From Virgibacillus profundi (GTDB lineage: Bacteria > Bacillota > Bacilli > Bacillales > Amphibacillaceae): a DNA stretch of 64,000 nucleotides. The notes beneath the pieces were generated by a model, which saw only the letters and a list, made by a program, of their open reading frames with translations, was not told where the DNA came from and ran no database searches. The stretch lies in assembly GCF_002287375.1 (NCBI RefSeq), contig NZ_NPOA01000004.1, forward strand, positions 62,001 through 126,000, written 5' to 3'. The first letter of the stretch is position 1; each line of letters opens with the position of its first letter. Shown piece after piece: positions 19,207-28,688 of this stretch. The position numbers and the translations under genes were made by a program.

Positions 19207-19634
19207 TACATCCCCTCCATGTAGTAATATTGAAGCATGAGTGTATTAGTTCTCTCTTCTTCTAATGCTCTAAGTTCTTTTAGTTGACCCAACAGATTGC
19301 CGGGGGAGAATATTTGGAAGTCTTTCGAACCTAGTTTTTGTTCAAACATTTCTGTCCTCAATAGTTTAGGCGACATATATTCAACAACCATGAACCGAGC
19401 AAGAATTTCTTTTTCTGTTGAAGAAAGGGATATAGTAAATTGCTCGTTTGTGTCGTCCATTACATCTTCAAATTTAATTGAAGCGTATGTAAAATGAGGG
19501 TGAGCGCTTTTGAGATAATCGAGTAGCATTTCTTTGGCAAAAGTTAAATCAGTCTGGATTTCATTGAGCAAATCGTAATCCTGTATTTTACTGAGAAACT
19601 TTTCGTATATTTCGTTGTAGGAAGTTGTATTCAT
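19206..19634 (-). CDS. Head-tail connector (adaptor-like) protein
   Basis: 142 residues, mostly helical (EIYEKFLSKIQDYDLLNEIQ, KEILARFMVVEYMSPKLLRT). A helical 15-kDa protein immediately downstream of the capsid genes is typical of head completion adaptors. AGGGAGG start signal. The tentative role comes from position and helix content. Confidence 0.5.
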   Translation of the reverse strand: MNTTSYNEIYEKFLSKIQDYDLLNEIQTDLTFAKEMLLDYLKSAHPHFTYASIKFEDVMDDTNEQFTISLSSTEKEILARFMVVEYMSPKLLRTEMFEQKLGSKDFQIFSPGNLLGQLKELRALEEERTNTLMLQYYYMEGM

Positions 19635-19648
19635 TGTGGAAACCTCCC

Positions 19649-20083
19649 TTAAATGATATCCTCATCAATTGCATCAAAGATTTCAACATCATAAAGATCA
19701 CCAATTACTTTTAATTTCGCTTGGGATAAATCTTGATCTTTTTTAGCAACATTGATTACTTTATCAATAGCATGTTTTGCATCTAACTTTTTCAACTCAG
19801 TTTTCATTTTTCCAACACCTAGCTTTAGGATCGCAGCAACTTCTTTTTCGGAAACAGTATTAGCATTTTTCTCTAGATATCCCATTTTCTCTAACATACC
19901 TTGATCCTCTGTGAAAATAACACCTTTACGAAACAGTTGACTTACTGCATCCACATAAAGAATGTCGTCTTCTTCCATATGAATGAATGTACGAGGCATG
20001 ATAACCTGCTCACGATTTGAGCTATCGTCATATCGAATACCCACTCTAAAACCATTATTGTTGTGTACTTTATATTTAGCCAT
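19649..20083 (-). CDS. Conserved virion-cassette protein (144 aa)
   Basis: N-terminal beta part (YKVHNNNGFRVGIRYDDSSN, EQVIMPRTFIHMEEDDILYV), then a helical C-terminal part rich in Lys/Asp with a short HTH-like segment (SEKEVAAILKLGVGKMKTEL). It directly follows the major capsid gene. I do not know its function; a minor head protein is likely. Confidence 0.45.
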   Translation of the reverse strand: MAKYKVHNNNGFRVGIRYDDSSNREQVIMPRTFIHMEEDDILYVDAVSQLFRKGVIFTEDQGMLEKMGYLEKNANTVSEKEVAAILKLGVGKMKTELKKLDAKHAIDKVINVAKKDQDLSQAKLKVIGDLYDVEIFDAIDEDII

Positions 20084-20111
20084 ATTAATCTCTCCTTATT
20101 ATTCAGTATTA

Positions 20112-20139
20112 GAGATGTATTAAATCAATAATACATCTC
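20112..20139 (-). terminator. Stem-loop after the capsid gene
   Basis: An 11-bp perfect inverted repeat GAGATGTATTA / TAATACATCTC with a 6-nt loop, between the capsid gene and the next gene. It lacks a U-tract, so it may attenuate or protect the capsid mRNA rather than stop transcription fully. Confidence 0.5.
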
Positions 20140-20166
20140 ATATGTATAATACTATTTATCTTTAAA

Positions 20167-21153
20167 TTACTCACTTAGAGTTGTATCTTCATACACGCCA
20201 AGAAGTTTACGAGCGCCAATAACACCAGCACCAATATATTGATCGAAACGGAACTCAACTTGTTTAGAATCAATGCTAACAGGTGCATCAGTAGTCTGAA
20301 CCCCACCAGCAAATTGAACTTTTATTGGCTTAAGCCCTTCTTCAACGTTAGGAATTACATAAACCAAGTCTTTTCGTAGTTCAGTTTCAGTTAAAGAGCC
20401 AGCTTGGAATGGGTTGTTCAATTTAACCAAAGAAGAACCGTTATATTTACCAATCATTCCGTTCTGGTTATGTTCTGCTGCTAGATCGGCAGGTACATTA
20501 CCATCAAATCCAGTAAGAGCAGTGAATTTAGCCAATGCTTCAGTATCCCCAACAATAGAAGTGCTTCCACCTGCACGAGCCATAGCAAATAAGATAGGGT
20601 CAAAAGCCTGTTTAGCAATACCTGAACCACTAGCATAGTTAACACCAGTAGTGCCTTTAAATGCCGCGTATACTGAATCTTGTATACGTTTAACAATAGC
20701 AAGCTCCATTTTAATTGCAGCTTTTTGAGCCAAGTCAGTCAAATTAGCCTTACCTGTTTGCAACTCTAAAAAATCAACAACTGGACGAATAGAAACTTCT
20801 TCTGTATCTAAACCAGTGTATTTAGAGCTAACTTTTGAGCGCTCAGTGGTTGCAGACTTAGCTTGGAACATGGCTTTAAGTCCGTCAATTTCAGTCTTGA
20901 ATCGTGCTTTTGTATCAATATCAGTACGCTTAACATCAGCAATTAAATCTAAATAATTTACACGTTGACTTAACCCTTCGTTGATTACAAATGACATAAT
21001 CTGTGCAATTTCATAACGATTATTAGGATTTGGATTTGAAGCCAACTCCTTAATATATTCGTGTGCATCTTTCAACTCATTTACTTCAATTTTACCTTTT
21101 AACATATCTGTAGAGAATACCTCTACGATACGTGATTCTTGATTAATGTTCAT
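20167..21153 (-). CDS. Major capsid protein (HK97-fold type)
   Basis: 328 residues. The order E-loop/A-domain type (YTGLDTEEVSIRPVVDFLEL), a spine-helix-like segment (LTDLAQKAAIKMELAIVKRI), an A-domain with Ala/Gly-rich stretches (LFAMARAGGSTSIVGDTEAL) and a C-terminal RFDQYIGAGVIGARKLLGVY, typical of capsid ends, supports this call. It lies between a decoration-size protein and connector genes, downstream of a protease-scaffold. Strong GGAGG start. Confidence 0.75.
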   Translation of the reverse strand: MNINQESRIVEVFSTDMLKGKIEVNELKDAHEYIKELASNPNPNNRYEIAQIMSFVINEGLSQRVNYLDLIADVKRTDIDTKARFKTEIDGLKAMFQAKSATTERSKVSSKYTGLDTEEVSIRPVVDFLELQTGKANLTDLAQKAAIKMELAIVKRIQDSVYAAFKGTTGVNYASGSGIAKQAFDPILFAMARAGGSTSIVGDTEALAKFTALTGFDGNVPADLAAEHNQNGMIGKYNGSSLVKLNNPFQAGSLTETELRKDLVYVIPNVEEGLKPIKVQFAGGVQTTDAPVSIDSKQVEFRFDQYIGAGVIGARKLLGVYEDTTLSE

Positions 21154-21224
21154 ATTATTCTTCCTCCATTGTTTTGTTTTATTTTTTATTATTCCATACT
21201 GTATTATTTACTTTTTGATATTGA

Positions 21225-21644
21225 TTAAAGTGCCAACAGACGTGCAGTAGGAACACCGTATTCACCAGTTAGTTCTTTAACTACAAATTGAGCTGTTCCA
21301 TCAACTGGAGTTTTAACAACCTGACCACCAGCACCCACAGCTACTTCATCACCCTCAGCTAAGCCTTCAGCAATAACAGTTGTTACCAAAATTTCGCCTG
21401 CCTGTGGCTTGTGAGCACGTAAAAATTTATCTGCTTTAACACGGAAGTCAATAGTGTCAATAGCTTCTTCTTCAATATAATCTAATTCATTTGCAACAAA
21501 ATAAACGTCTACTGCTCCTGCTGCTGCTAATGAACCTGTTTTTGCTGCATGATCTAATTCTACGAATGCCCCGTTTTCTACTTCACCTGTGCTTTTGTAT
21601 GTACCAATATATTGGTCGTTGCCTAATGCAAGAAATCCTGCCAT
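21225..21644 (-). CDS. Capsid decoration / head stabilising protein
   Basis: 139 residues, beta-rich and Ala/Val/Gly-rich: FLALGNDQYIGTYKSTGEVE, GEILVTTVIAEGLAEGDEVA, VGAGGQVVKTPVDG. Size, composition and position between scaffold and capsid fit a decoration protein. AAAAGGAG start signal. Confidence 0.55.
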   Translation of the reverse strand: MAGFLALGNDQYIGTYKSTGEVENGAFVELDHAAKTGSLAAAGAVDVYFVANELDYIEEEAIDTIDFRVKADKFLRAHKPQAGEILVTTVIAEGLAEGDEVAVGAGGQVVKTPVDGTAQFVVKELTGEYGVPTARLLAL

Positions 21645-21740
21645 AATAAATCATTCTCCTTTTAATTTGTTTTATATTTGTTTAGTTTTAACGTACTAAG
21701 AACGTTTTTATTTATAACTGTGTATAATGTTTCTTACCTA

Positions 21741-23222
21741 TTAAGAGCGTGGTGAAGCCCAGTAAGATGCATCTTTATCATATGTAATTAAATCTTTACC
21801 TTGAGTTGCTGCAATAACTACATCTTTATCTTTAGTTGACGCTGTTTCTAAATCTGTTTGCTTTTGTTTAGCAATTTCTTCTACAACAACCGAATTCAAC
21901 TCAACAGAGTCTAATTCCTCAATAGCCTTAGTTACACGCTCAGAAGCAAACACTTCTTTAGTGATAAGCTTAGAGTATTTCTCTGTTAGTTCAGCAGTCT
22001 CTTTTTCTTTCTTGGCAGTTTCAACTTGTTCCTTAAACGGAGTTAGCTCATCAACTGTCCCGCTTAACTCAGTAATAGTAACTTCCAAAGCTTGTTTAGC
22101 TTCTTGTTCAGATACAATTGTCGCATTTAATTCAACAACTTTTTCCTCTAATTCTTTGATTTTTGCTTCATTTAACTCAACATCAGTTTGCTTTTCTTTT
22201 GACATTGTTTCTAATTCCTCCTTCGTTTTATCTAATTCTTTATTTAGCTCTACTAATTTAGCGTCGTGATTAACTATAATAGAATTCAGTTCAATTCCTT
22301 CTGGAATAAAGCCATAACTTCCAACTTGCCAGTCTTCCTTGGGAGCGATAGTGATAGTATCACCATCAATTTCATATGAAGCTTTATATAACACATCAAA
22401 ATTGTCCCAGTCTTCCAGAATTAAGTAGGACGTAAAAAGCTCCATGATCATGTAATTATATTCACGCTCATCTTTTTCAGCATTGTACGGATTAACTAAA
22501 TTAAAAACTTTGTCTCGCACTTCATGCCATTTTAAAGCTGATGTCTCTAATACACCATGATACTTAACTTCCACACCTTTGTTGAAAGTTTCAATCTTGT
22601 CTTGCTTGTTATTGTTAGGCATAATAACATCTCCTTTCTGATTTTTGATATCTTGCTCATACGCTTCAGCAATAAGAAGTGTTCCTTTAGCATTTACATC
22701 TGCCGGATTCGACACTAAACATGACGCAAATAGAGCATTTCTACCATCATTGTAATGAATCTTGCGAATTCCATCATCAGTAATTTCTTCGTATCCTTGT
22801 ACCAAGATTTCGCAACTGGTATTAAGATTGCTTTCAGAAAATAGTTCAACTATTGCCTCACAAACACGGCTGTAGCGTTTCATGACTCTGATTTGACCAC
22901 ATAGATATAAGGTGTCTCCATCTTCCTCTTGCCAAAAATCCACAAAACTACCAATTTGATCTGTTCCCAATTCTCCATCGGCAGTGAGATTGTGTGACAA
23001 CTGTGTAAAATCCCCTTCTTCGAGTCTATCTCTATCTACTACAAAGGGGATTCCTATCAGTTTATCCTTGTTTTGCACATTTTTCTCTATGAAATCGGAT
23101 GTAAAAACAGCACCGTTTAAATTGGGTTTATTACTCAAAATTCTTATGTTTAAAGTCATATAGATGTCATTAGTGCTTTGCAAATCTAAAATCTTAGGCT
23201 TTACAGAAATCTGTTCCTTCAA
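21741..23222 (-). CDS. Prohead protease fused to a scaffold domain
   Basis: 493 residues. The N-terminal ~190 residues (MTLNIRILSNKPNLNGAVFT, IGIPFVVDRDRLEEGDFTQL, SHNLTADGEL, LFSESNLNTSCEILVQGYEE) look like a capsid-maturation protease; a His in SHNL and a Ser in NLNTSCE are plausible catalytic residues. The ~170-residue C-terminal coiled coil (LDKTKEELETMSKEKQTDVE, KIKELEEKVVELNATIVSEQ) looks like a scaffold. Start TTG at 23222 after GGTGGTGAG. Upstream of decoration and capsid genes as in many tailed phages. Confidence 0.65.
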   Translation of the reverse strand: MKEQISVKPKILDLQSTNDIYMTLNIRILSNKPNLNGAVFTSDFIEKNVQNKDKLIGIPFVVDRDRLEEGDFTQLSHNLTADGELGTDQIGSFVDFWQEEDGDTLYLCGQIRVMKRYSRVCEAIVELFSESNLNTSCEILVQGYEEITDDGIRKIHYNDGRNALFASCLVSNPADVNAKGTLLIAEAYEQDIKNQKGDVIMPNNNKQDKIETFNKGVEVKYHGVLETSALKWHEVRDKVFNLVNPYNAEKDEREYNYMIMELFTSYLILEDWDNFDVLYKASYEIDGDTITIAPKEDWQVGSYGFIPEGIELNSIIVNHDAKLVELNKELDKTKEELETMSKEKQTDVELNEAKIKELEEKVVELNATIVSEQEAKQALEVTITELSGTVDELTPFKEQVETAKKEKETAELTEKYSKLITKEVFASERVTKAIEELDSVELNSVVVEEIAKQKQTDLETASTKDKDVVIAATQGKDLITYDKDASYWASPRS

Positions 23223-23253
23223 ATTTTCTCACCACCCTTCAAAGTGTATAATA

Positions 23254-23406
23254 TTATTTATTACCTTCTTCATACTTACACTGACCATCTTTACAATCAC
23301 ATGTCTGTTGAACAGCGCCCAATTCTAAAAATGAATCATTGCGTCTATTGAATACTTCAACTTGGTTCTTACATTTGTCTTTTAGGTTTGGTTGATAACC
23401 TTTCAT
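23254..23406 (-). CDS. Cys-rich 50-residue protein
   Basis: MKGYQPNLKDKCKNQVEVFN, then RRNDSFLELGAVQQTCDCKD and GQCKYEEGNK. Four Cys (C, CDC, C) suggest a small metal or disulfide motif. I use ATG 23406, preceded by AGAGGTGAT; the frame is open further upstream but overlaps the portal gene. Its stop codon lies inside an operator-like box. Function unknown; similar small proteins sit beside portals in other phages. Confidence 0.5.
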   Translation of the reverse strand: MKGYQPNLKDKCKNQVEVFNRRNDSFLELGAVQQTCDCKDGQCKYEEGNK

Positions 23407-23419
23407 ATATATCACCTCT

Positions 23420-24952
23420 TTATTTAGCGGCTCTCGGAGTATTATTATTATTGTCTGTTTTTGATTTCTCGGTGTTTTCGTTCGATGGTGGATTGCTATT
23501 TGGGTTCTGTAAGTCTTTGCCACTGCTCGTATGTGCATTTAGCGGTGGAGTAAACCAAGTAGCTGTATCCAATGTTTCTTTTTCATATTTGGATTGATTA
23601 ATCATTGCGTTTAGTGATCCACTTCCAAAAATCGCATTTAACCAAGGCTCAATCACTCCGGTTTGCTGATAAAATTCTTTAAATTTTTCAATTTCTGACT
23701 CTTTTTCCAAGATGGTCGTTCTATCCAAAACCAATTTACACCTTTGGTTTTTAGGTAATACCATCTTAATGTAATCATTTAACACAGTTTCAAATTGCTC
23801 TAAAATCGTAGTAATGTAGCTAAAGAATTTGCTATGGTTTACATTGGCAGAAGCGTAGTTACCTTCAAGACCTGCCAGTAAACTTGGACTTACACCTAAA
23901 TTTTGGTATATGTCATTATTCATTTTGCTGTACAACTCTTCCTTAAACAGTGTAGTATCCATTTTTACCGTGTCTAACTCTAAGAAATGAGGAAGAGCTA
24001 TTAGCCCGTTGCCTCCTTCATTTTTCTGGATTCTACCATCGTCTTTTTTAGTAATTATTTTGCTCACTTCTCGGAAATAAGCTTGCAATACTTCTTTTGG
24101 AACAGGCTTAGTTTGCTCTTTGTCGATGTGACTCGCCTGTAAAACCAAAATTTGCTGGAGCAGCCTATTTGAAACTGATCTTTCGACCTTATTGATAACT
24201 TCTTTTTGTAAAATTGATTGCCACGCACCTAATGTTAGGGGAAGCCCAAAAGGTTGTCCCCTCCGCACTCCAATATTCAAAACGTGACAATTGCTAATTT
24301 CTACATATCTATCTTTCTCTTTATCATTGCTATTTCTGTATGCGTTGTAACTTTGTACCGTAACTTCATTAGGTAAAGAATTGATTTTTATCATTTTATC
24401 TTCCATGTTTCTAATAGAGTCTAATGTCTTAAAATCAAACTCAACTATCCATTTTCCATTCCTTTGTTCTCTAATCACGATGTCATCTAAATCTAAAAAT
24501 TGTACGTACTGTCTATTCCGCAAGCAAGTAACTATAGTTCCTAACTCGGAAATTTCAAGCAGTCCATCTCTGAGCACCTGAACCACATCAATATCATCCA
24601 AAAAATCCTGAACTTTCTTCTCATGTTTCTTATTACGCTCTACGTCATCATAGTTAGACCAAATAAGATTATATTTCAATGTAGGCAAAGACTGCACCAT
24701 ACGTAACACATCTTTCAATATTCCATGTCTATTAGTCAAATAGGTAGAAGCATTTCTAATTTGCTTAATGTGAGCTTGTGGATTCATCAGATACTTATAC
24801 AAATCTGTAATCTTGATATCTGCTGAACTTGCATAACTGTTTCCAAATTGCGAAACATAATCTGATAAACCTGCTAATTCCATCCATGAATCAGAGTAGT
24901 CATTGAATTCAGTAGATTGTGTTTCTGTATTGTTTTCTGTTTCTTTAGTAAT
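23420..24952 (-). CDS. Portal protein
   Basis: About 511 residues with portal-type features: helical N-terminus (ASTYLTNRHGILKDVLRMVQ), beta core (YVQFLDLDDIVIREQRNGKW, IVEFDF), a long stem helix (WQSILQKEVINKVERSVSNR) and VSPSLLAGLEGNYASANVNH, the classical 'LG.SPSLL.G..G.YA.A' portal/minor head motif. The frame is open to ATG 24991, but AAAGGAGGT (24960-24968) lies inside it. The start is therefore probably ATT at 24952 or 24955, read as Met. Adjacent to terminase, as expected. Confidence 0.8.
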   Translation of the reverse strand: MTKETENNTETQSTEFNDYSDSWMELAGLSDYVSQFGNSYASSADIKITDLYKYLMNPQAHIKQIRNASTYLTNRHGILKDVLRMVQSLPTLKYNLIWSNYDDVERNKKHEKKVQDFLDDIDVVQVLRDGLLEISELGTIVTCLRNRQYVQFLDLDDIVIREQRNGKWIVEFDFKTLDSIRNMEDKMIKINSLPNEVTVQSYNAYRNSNDKEKDRYVEISNCHVLNIGVRRGQPFGLPLTLGAWQSILQKEVINKVERSVSNRLLQQILVLQASHIDKEQTKPVPKEVLQAYFREVSKIITKKDDGRIQKNEGGNGLIALPHFLELDTVKMDTTLFKEELYSKMNNDIYQNLGVSPSLLAGLEGNYASANVNHSKFFSYITTILEQFETVLNDYIKMVLPKNQRCKLVLDRTTILEKESEIEKFKEFYQQTGVIEPWLNAIFGSGSLNAMINQSKYEKETLDTATWFTPPLNAHTSSGKDLQNPNSNPPSNENTEKSKTDNNNNTPRAAK

Positions 24953-25034
24953 AATAATTACCTCCTTTCGTTTAGTGTATATGTCTAACATGTATTTAAT
25001 ATAATATTGTTTAATTATTGAAGATGTATATAGA

Positions 25035-26276
25035 TCAGAACCCAGATTGCATGAAAAACATGTAGTCTGACATATCTTCTTGTTTTCCGCGCAACATTTC
25101 TCTCTCCAATTGATTAGCTATATAGTTAAAATACATCGTACTAGAGAATCTATCCTTCCTAGCTGATCTCTGTTCTTTAAGTTTAATCAACCCACTGTCA
25201 GAATTACGCTCACCTTCGAGATTGATCATTTCATTAATCAACAGTGTAGTTTGCGCATACGGTAATTCCATTTCTGCCTGCACTTCTGGTGGCAACTTAT
25301 CAAACCCTTTAATCTTTCTTAAAAAATCTCTACCTTCATTATCTGGAACAAGCAATCTAACTTTTCCACGTTGTAGTCCATCCTTTAATGAAATAGCAGC
25401 TTCACTGTTTAGTTGAGCATTGCCTTTAATAGAGTAGATAACTTTTTCTGCATCTGAATATGTACAACGTATAGCCATTTTTTCATCATTTATACATGAA
25501 ATTGGCTCATATTCTGTTCCTCTTTCATCATCAAGCAATGGAACAACTAATTGATCATATACACCTAACCCTACGCCCATAGTATCCAACACAATATAGT
25601 CTATATCAAAGTCATCGTACATTTGTCTGATACGTACAGCTTGTGCTTGTGTATGTCCACCCTCTAAAGATTCCATATAAGATATTTCTCGTGTATAACC
25701 GTTGGCTGTTGGAATTAGTCTTGCCACAGTAAAAATACTAGCATCATTACGGTTTCCTGCCATTGCAGCAATGTCACAGCTTAATATTCTAATTTCATCT
25801 TTCTTTTTGGTATCAGGTTTGAACTTTTTATCTCTAAGCAAATCATATGTATTAGGTGGGTAGAGTGGTCTTGGTATTTTTCTGTTCCTGTGTAACTCTT
25901 CAAAATTGTAGTATGCTTTTTCAGATTCACCATAGAATAGGCACTCCATTTCTATTGAAAATTCAATCCTATTAAAATCGCTTTCAGCCATTTCATCTTC
26001 TATTTGGTTTCTATCTAAAAGATTCTCTTTGATAGCTAATTGGTAGGGGAGACCACAAACAAAATATTTTCTACCTTCCATCATGGAGTCAAAATAGGCT
26101 TGCATACGTTTGTAAGACCAATGGAACTTGTACCATGCAGAGCTTAGATATAACTCTTGGTTACGTTCAATAAGGTGGGCGTATTCTGGTTTCTTTAAGT
26201 AACCCGGGTTTCTTGGAGCCGACAAAAATTTACGTAAAACGCTGGAAATGACACTTATGTCAACCATCCTAAATTC
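25035..26276 (-). CDS. Terminase large subunit, exon 3 (nuclease domain)
   Basis: Last 413 residues, starting [20 protein letters not shown]. With exon 2 this restores the Walker B region ILIVDEFRMV. It continues through ATPase coupling elements to an RNase H-like nuclease with Asp in [40 protein letters not shown] and a C-terminal acidic/Ser-rich part. A GTG or ATG start is not needed since it is an exon. SPbeta counterpart: YonF. Confidence 0.9.
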   Translation of the reverse strand, partial: EFRMVDISVISSVLRKFLSAPRNPGYLKKPEYAHLIERNQELYLSSAWYKFHWSYKRMQAYFDSMMEGRKYFVCGLPYQLAIKENLLDRNQIEDEMAESDFNRIEFSIEMECLFYGESEKAYYNFEELHRNRKIPRPLYPPNTYDLLRDKKFKPDTKKKDEIRILSCDIAAMAGNRNDASIFTVARLIPTANGYTREISYMESLEGGHTQAQAVRIRQMYDDFDIDYIVLDTMGVGLGVYDQLVVPLLDDERGTEYEPISCINDEKMAIRCTYSDAEKVIYSIKGNAQLNSEAAISLKDGLQRGKVRLLVPDNEGRDFLRKIKGFDKLPPEVQAEMELPYAQTTLLINEMINLEGERNSDSGLIKLKEQRSARKDRFSSTMYFNYIANQLEREMLRGKQEDMSDYMFFMQSGF

Positions 26277-26550
26277 CGTTTTTAGTCATATAGAGGCGCT
26301 AATCTCTATACAGTTCGCTTATGAACTTCTACATGTTTCCATATAGTCTAGACTATCTCATCATCCACATAGAGGGATGCTTCCTGTTTCCACTGTCAAA
26401 AGCTTACAGTGTACGCCTTCCGGCTAGTCGTTGAACCTTCTCCTTTAAGGAGCTTGGCTGCTGATTGTCCTCAACATTACTTGTTAGGAGTTCCCAGCAA
26501 TTTAAGAAGTTTTCGCTATTGCATCACTGTCAATAGGGGACTAATTATTA
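26277..26550 (-). ncRNA. Group I intron 2 of the terminase gene (274 nt, no ORF)
   Basis: Begins TAATAATTAG directly after GTGGAT and ends CTAAAAACG before GAATTTAGG. Guide GUCC pairs with exon GGAU. Core: AAATTGCTGGGAACTCCTAA, AATCAGCAGCCAAGC, GTTCAACGACTAGCC and GAGATAGTCTAGAC; GACTA/TAGTC form P7. Without splicing, the codon after Asp is TAA. Removal yields ILIVD-EFRMV, the expected Walker B segment. Confidence 0.93.
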
Positions 26551-26832
26551 ATCCACAATTAGGATGTTTGCTCTCTTTCCTCGCGCACCATCGTTCGCTG
26601 CTACAGTTTTAATCCAACTACCATTATGGAATAAAACTTGCGGATCTTTTGAGCCTGTGTTTATATCACTTATTTCTCTTTTTAATCCCGGAGAGTCATG
26701 TCTAATTTCCTCTATCTTTTCAATTACTTCTCTGGATTGGCTACGCAAGCCAGCAGCTATGACTATCTTCGAATTCGGCTTAAGAACCGAAACTACGCAA
26801 CAGTAAATAGCTGTCAAAAAGGTTTTTCCCTG
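26551..26832 (-). CDS. Terminase large subunit, exon 2 (ATPase core, 94 codons)
   Basis: Encodes [20 protein letters not shown] through [13 protein letters not shown]. It carries the second half of the Walker A motif and the first part of Walker B of a phage terminase ATPase. It is bounded by two introns and has no ribosome binding site; only joining to exons 1 and 3 gives a full ATPase. Confidence 0.9.
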
Positions 26833-27209
26833 CAATTTCGTGTTTATATTAAGTCGCCAGTCTTAATACAGATTTTAATCTCTTATGCTTTCACACAAGA
26901 ACAGACTATTTCTTCATCCTCAGCATTATCTGTTAGGAGCAACCCGCTTCCACCACCAGTGGCTTGTGATGTACTTCCTTTCGGAATAGTCGTTGAACGT
27001 TTCTCTATTCGAGACTTCGCTGCATGAACATCCATTGTCTCAACAATTAGGATTTTGTCCGTATGTTATCCCTTTACTTTTTTCTGCTTTCGCTCCTTCA
27101 CGTCTAGGTTTCTTTCATCCTTCCGTTGTGGCAAAAGGGCTTTAGGAGTTGCCTGCAATTCAAGTTGTGCTCTGTGCATGTTTCCATACACACGGGGCAG
27201 AATTAGTTA
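26833..27209 (-). ncRNA. Group I intron 1 of the terminase gene (377 nt, no long ORF), splitting Walker A
   Basis: Lies between GCGTCGAGGGGG (exon 1, ASRG) and CAGGGAAAAACC (exon 2, QGKT). Core: AATTGCAGGCAACTCCTAAAG, GTTCAACGACTATTCCG and GAAATAGTCTGTTC, with GACTATT/AATAGTC as P7. Guide GCCCC pairs with exon GGGG plus U.G. The frame-restoring 5' cut falls after G rather than after the paired U, so the exact boundary is uncertain by one base. It ends ACGAAATTG. Confidence 0.85.
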
Positions 27210-27485
27210 CCCCCTCGACGCAAAATACATAAAATAGTTATTAAACATCATCATCATAATCAATATCTGTTGGAACATTTTCAGTTTAATTCCAAAATAG
27301 TCCTCAACAAATCGATGTGGATTGGCTCTATAGAAACTCGTCCACACTCCCACACCTTCCATTAACCGTTCTGACTTTGTTAAATTGTCATTATGTTTGT
27401 TAACATTTCTTCCAGCTTTAAATATGTTGTTACCTTTGTGGCGTTTGTTTCTCTCGGTTTGAAAAGGAACTTGGTTGCTACTCAT
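27210..27485 (-). CDS. Terminase large subunit, exon 1 (N-terminal 92 residues)
   Basis: Encodes [20 protein letters not shown], then [40 protein letters not shown] and RG. This 'FYR.NPHRF..DY.GI.LK.FQ.ILI..M..N..F.Y.ASRG' pattern is the N-terminus of phage terminase large subunits just before Walker A. Its ATG overlaps the upstream stop codon (ATGA). The full spliced protein is about 599 residues. Confidence 0.9.
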
Positions 27486-28390
27486 TTATCATCACCATCA
27501 TAACTAGGTGGTGTCACAGTATATTTACTAGTTTCTTTATCATAGTCATCTTTAGTGTCATTCTCATGACCCAACATTCTACTCAAATGCCCTTTAAAGA
27601 ACACGTCTATATATTTCTTAATCTTATTAACATCTTTCCATTCTGGATCTGGCTCCGGAATTGGTCGCTCATCTTCAAATTTTTTAATCAATGTGCCAAA
27701 TGTAGCTTGATCCGTTGCGTTTGCACCAGTCTCTTGCATTGGCTTAATATTTGCAGATGTGAATATATCTTGTAGTGTTTTCAAATCCTTATCTACAGCT
27801 ACACCTTTTTCTCGATTCTGTTTAATTGTTAATCGTTGATGTGCAGCTTCTTGGAATAGTACTTCCATAGTATAAGAATCAGCTTCATACGCATTAAGAA
27901 ATGTTTCATACTCTGTCTGCAAAAATTCATATTCTTCCAATGAAAATCCTCTACCCCAGAACTGGATTAATTGTCCCATCTCTTCTTCGGTAAAACCAAT
28001 TTCGTCATGATTATAATCTGAAACCTTCTTAATTAACTCATCGCTATCTTCACCAAATTCGGAATCAACATAAGTTCTGCCTATGTTTTGTTTCATTCCT
28101 AACAACCGCATATACTCACCAGTCAAATTCTTCTTCTCTGACTTCTTAGCAGATGAATACATTTCATGTAAGTATGGTCTATCTATAGCTCTCAAAGCTT
28201 CAATGAGAGAAGACTTGTTTTCAAAATCAACTATATCCCAAAAGCATTGCTTGCAAATAGACAGTCTTTGATCTGCGTTCAGTAGTGTATTTGCAGTCAT
28301 ATAGAAATCTATTGTTGTTTTCTTTTCTATTAAACATTTGCTACAAACTTTGGATTTTGGCAATTTGAGTTCCTTCGTATCTTTAGTCAA
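27482..28390 (-). CDS. Putative terminase small-subunit-position protein with zinc finger
   Basis: 302 residues from TTG 28390 (AAAGGAG 9 nt upstream; the frame is open to 28414). N-terminal [10 protein letters not shown] ... ICKQCF gives two CxxC pairs, a probable zinc finger for DNA binding. The rest is helical and acidic ([20 protein letters not shown]), with an acidic, low-complexity C-terminus. Position directly upstream of, and overlapping, the large terminase suggests packaging initiation (SPbeta YonG place). Function is inferred. Confidence 0.55.
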   Translation of the reverse strand: MTKDTKELKLPKSKVCSKCLIEKKTTIDFYMTANTLLNADQRLSICKQCFWDIVDFENKSSLIEALRAIDRPYLHEMYSSAKKSEKKNLTGEYMRLLGMKQNIGRTYVDSEFGEDSDELIKKVSDYNHDEIGFTEEEMGQLIQFWGRGFSLEEYEFLQTEYETFLNAYEADSYTMEVLFQEAAHQRLTIKQNREKGVAVDKDLKTLQDIFTSANIKPMQETGANATDQATFGTLIKKFEDERPIPEPDPEWKDVNKIKKYIDVFFKGHLSRMLGHENDTKDDYDKETSKYTVTPPSYDGDDK

Positions 28391-28688
28391 ATTATAAAAC
28401 TCCTTTCTATTCAAATTTAAACTAAAATAAGATTCTTAATCGCCCACCCGAAATATTCAGATGGACTCAAAGAATCTTATGATTCAAGTCAAACATAATA
28501 TTATTTACATATTAGATACTGCCCACATCTTTGCTTTAGGGGAATAGCATCCATAATATTATTTTTTCACATTACAACTATGCAGTTGTAATATGCCGTT
28601 ATGTCGGAGCACTAAGTATCTGCTTTAGCGCTAACTTTAAACCTCACACTAAATGGTGGTGAAACACCAGTCCATCCAATCATAAAAC
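28391..28688 (-). other. Non-coding region upstream of the packaging genes
   Basis: No gene seen. It contains an operator-like box TAAATAATATTATG near 28493-28512, a second AATAATATTATG near 28556-28567, a perfect 9-bp stem ATTACAACT/AGTTGTAAT (28573-28594) and a hairpin TGGTGTTTCACCACCA (minus strand, 28654-28669) that recurs near 33510. Probably promoter and mRNA-processing signals for terminase. Confidence 0.45.

Noticed and set aside
26548-26835. Exon 2 of terminase as an independent gene
   Set aside because: Its apparent start is a TTG with no ribosome site and it contains only the middle of an ATPase; splicing explains it.
28573-28594. ATTACAACT/AGTTGTAAT hairpin as a terminator
   Set aside because: No U-tract follows on either strand; the T-run on the plus strand precedes the stem.
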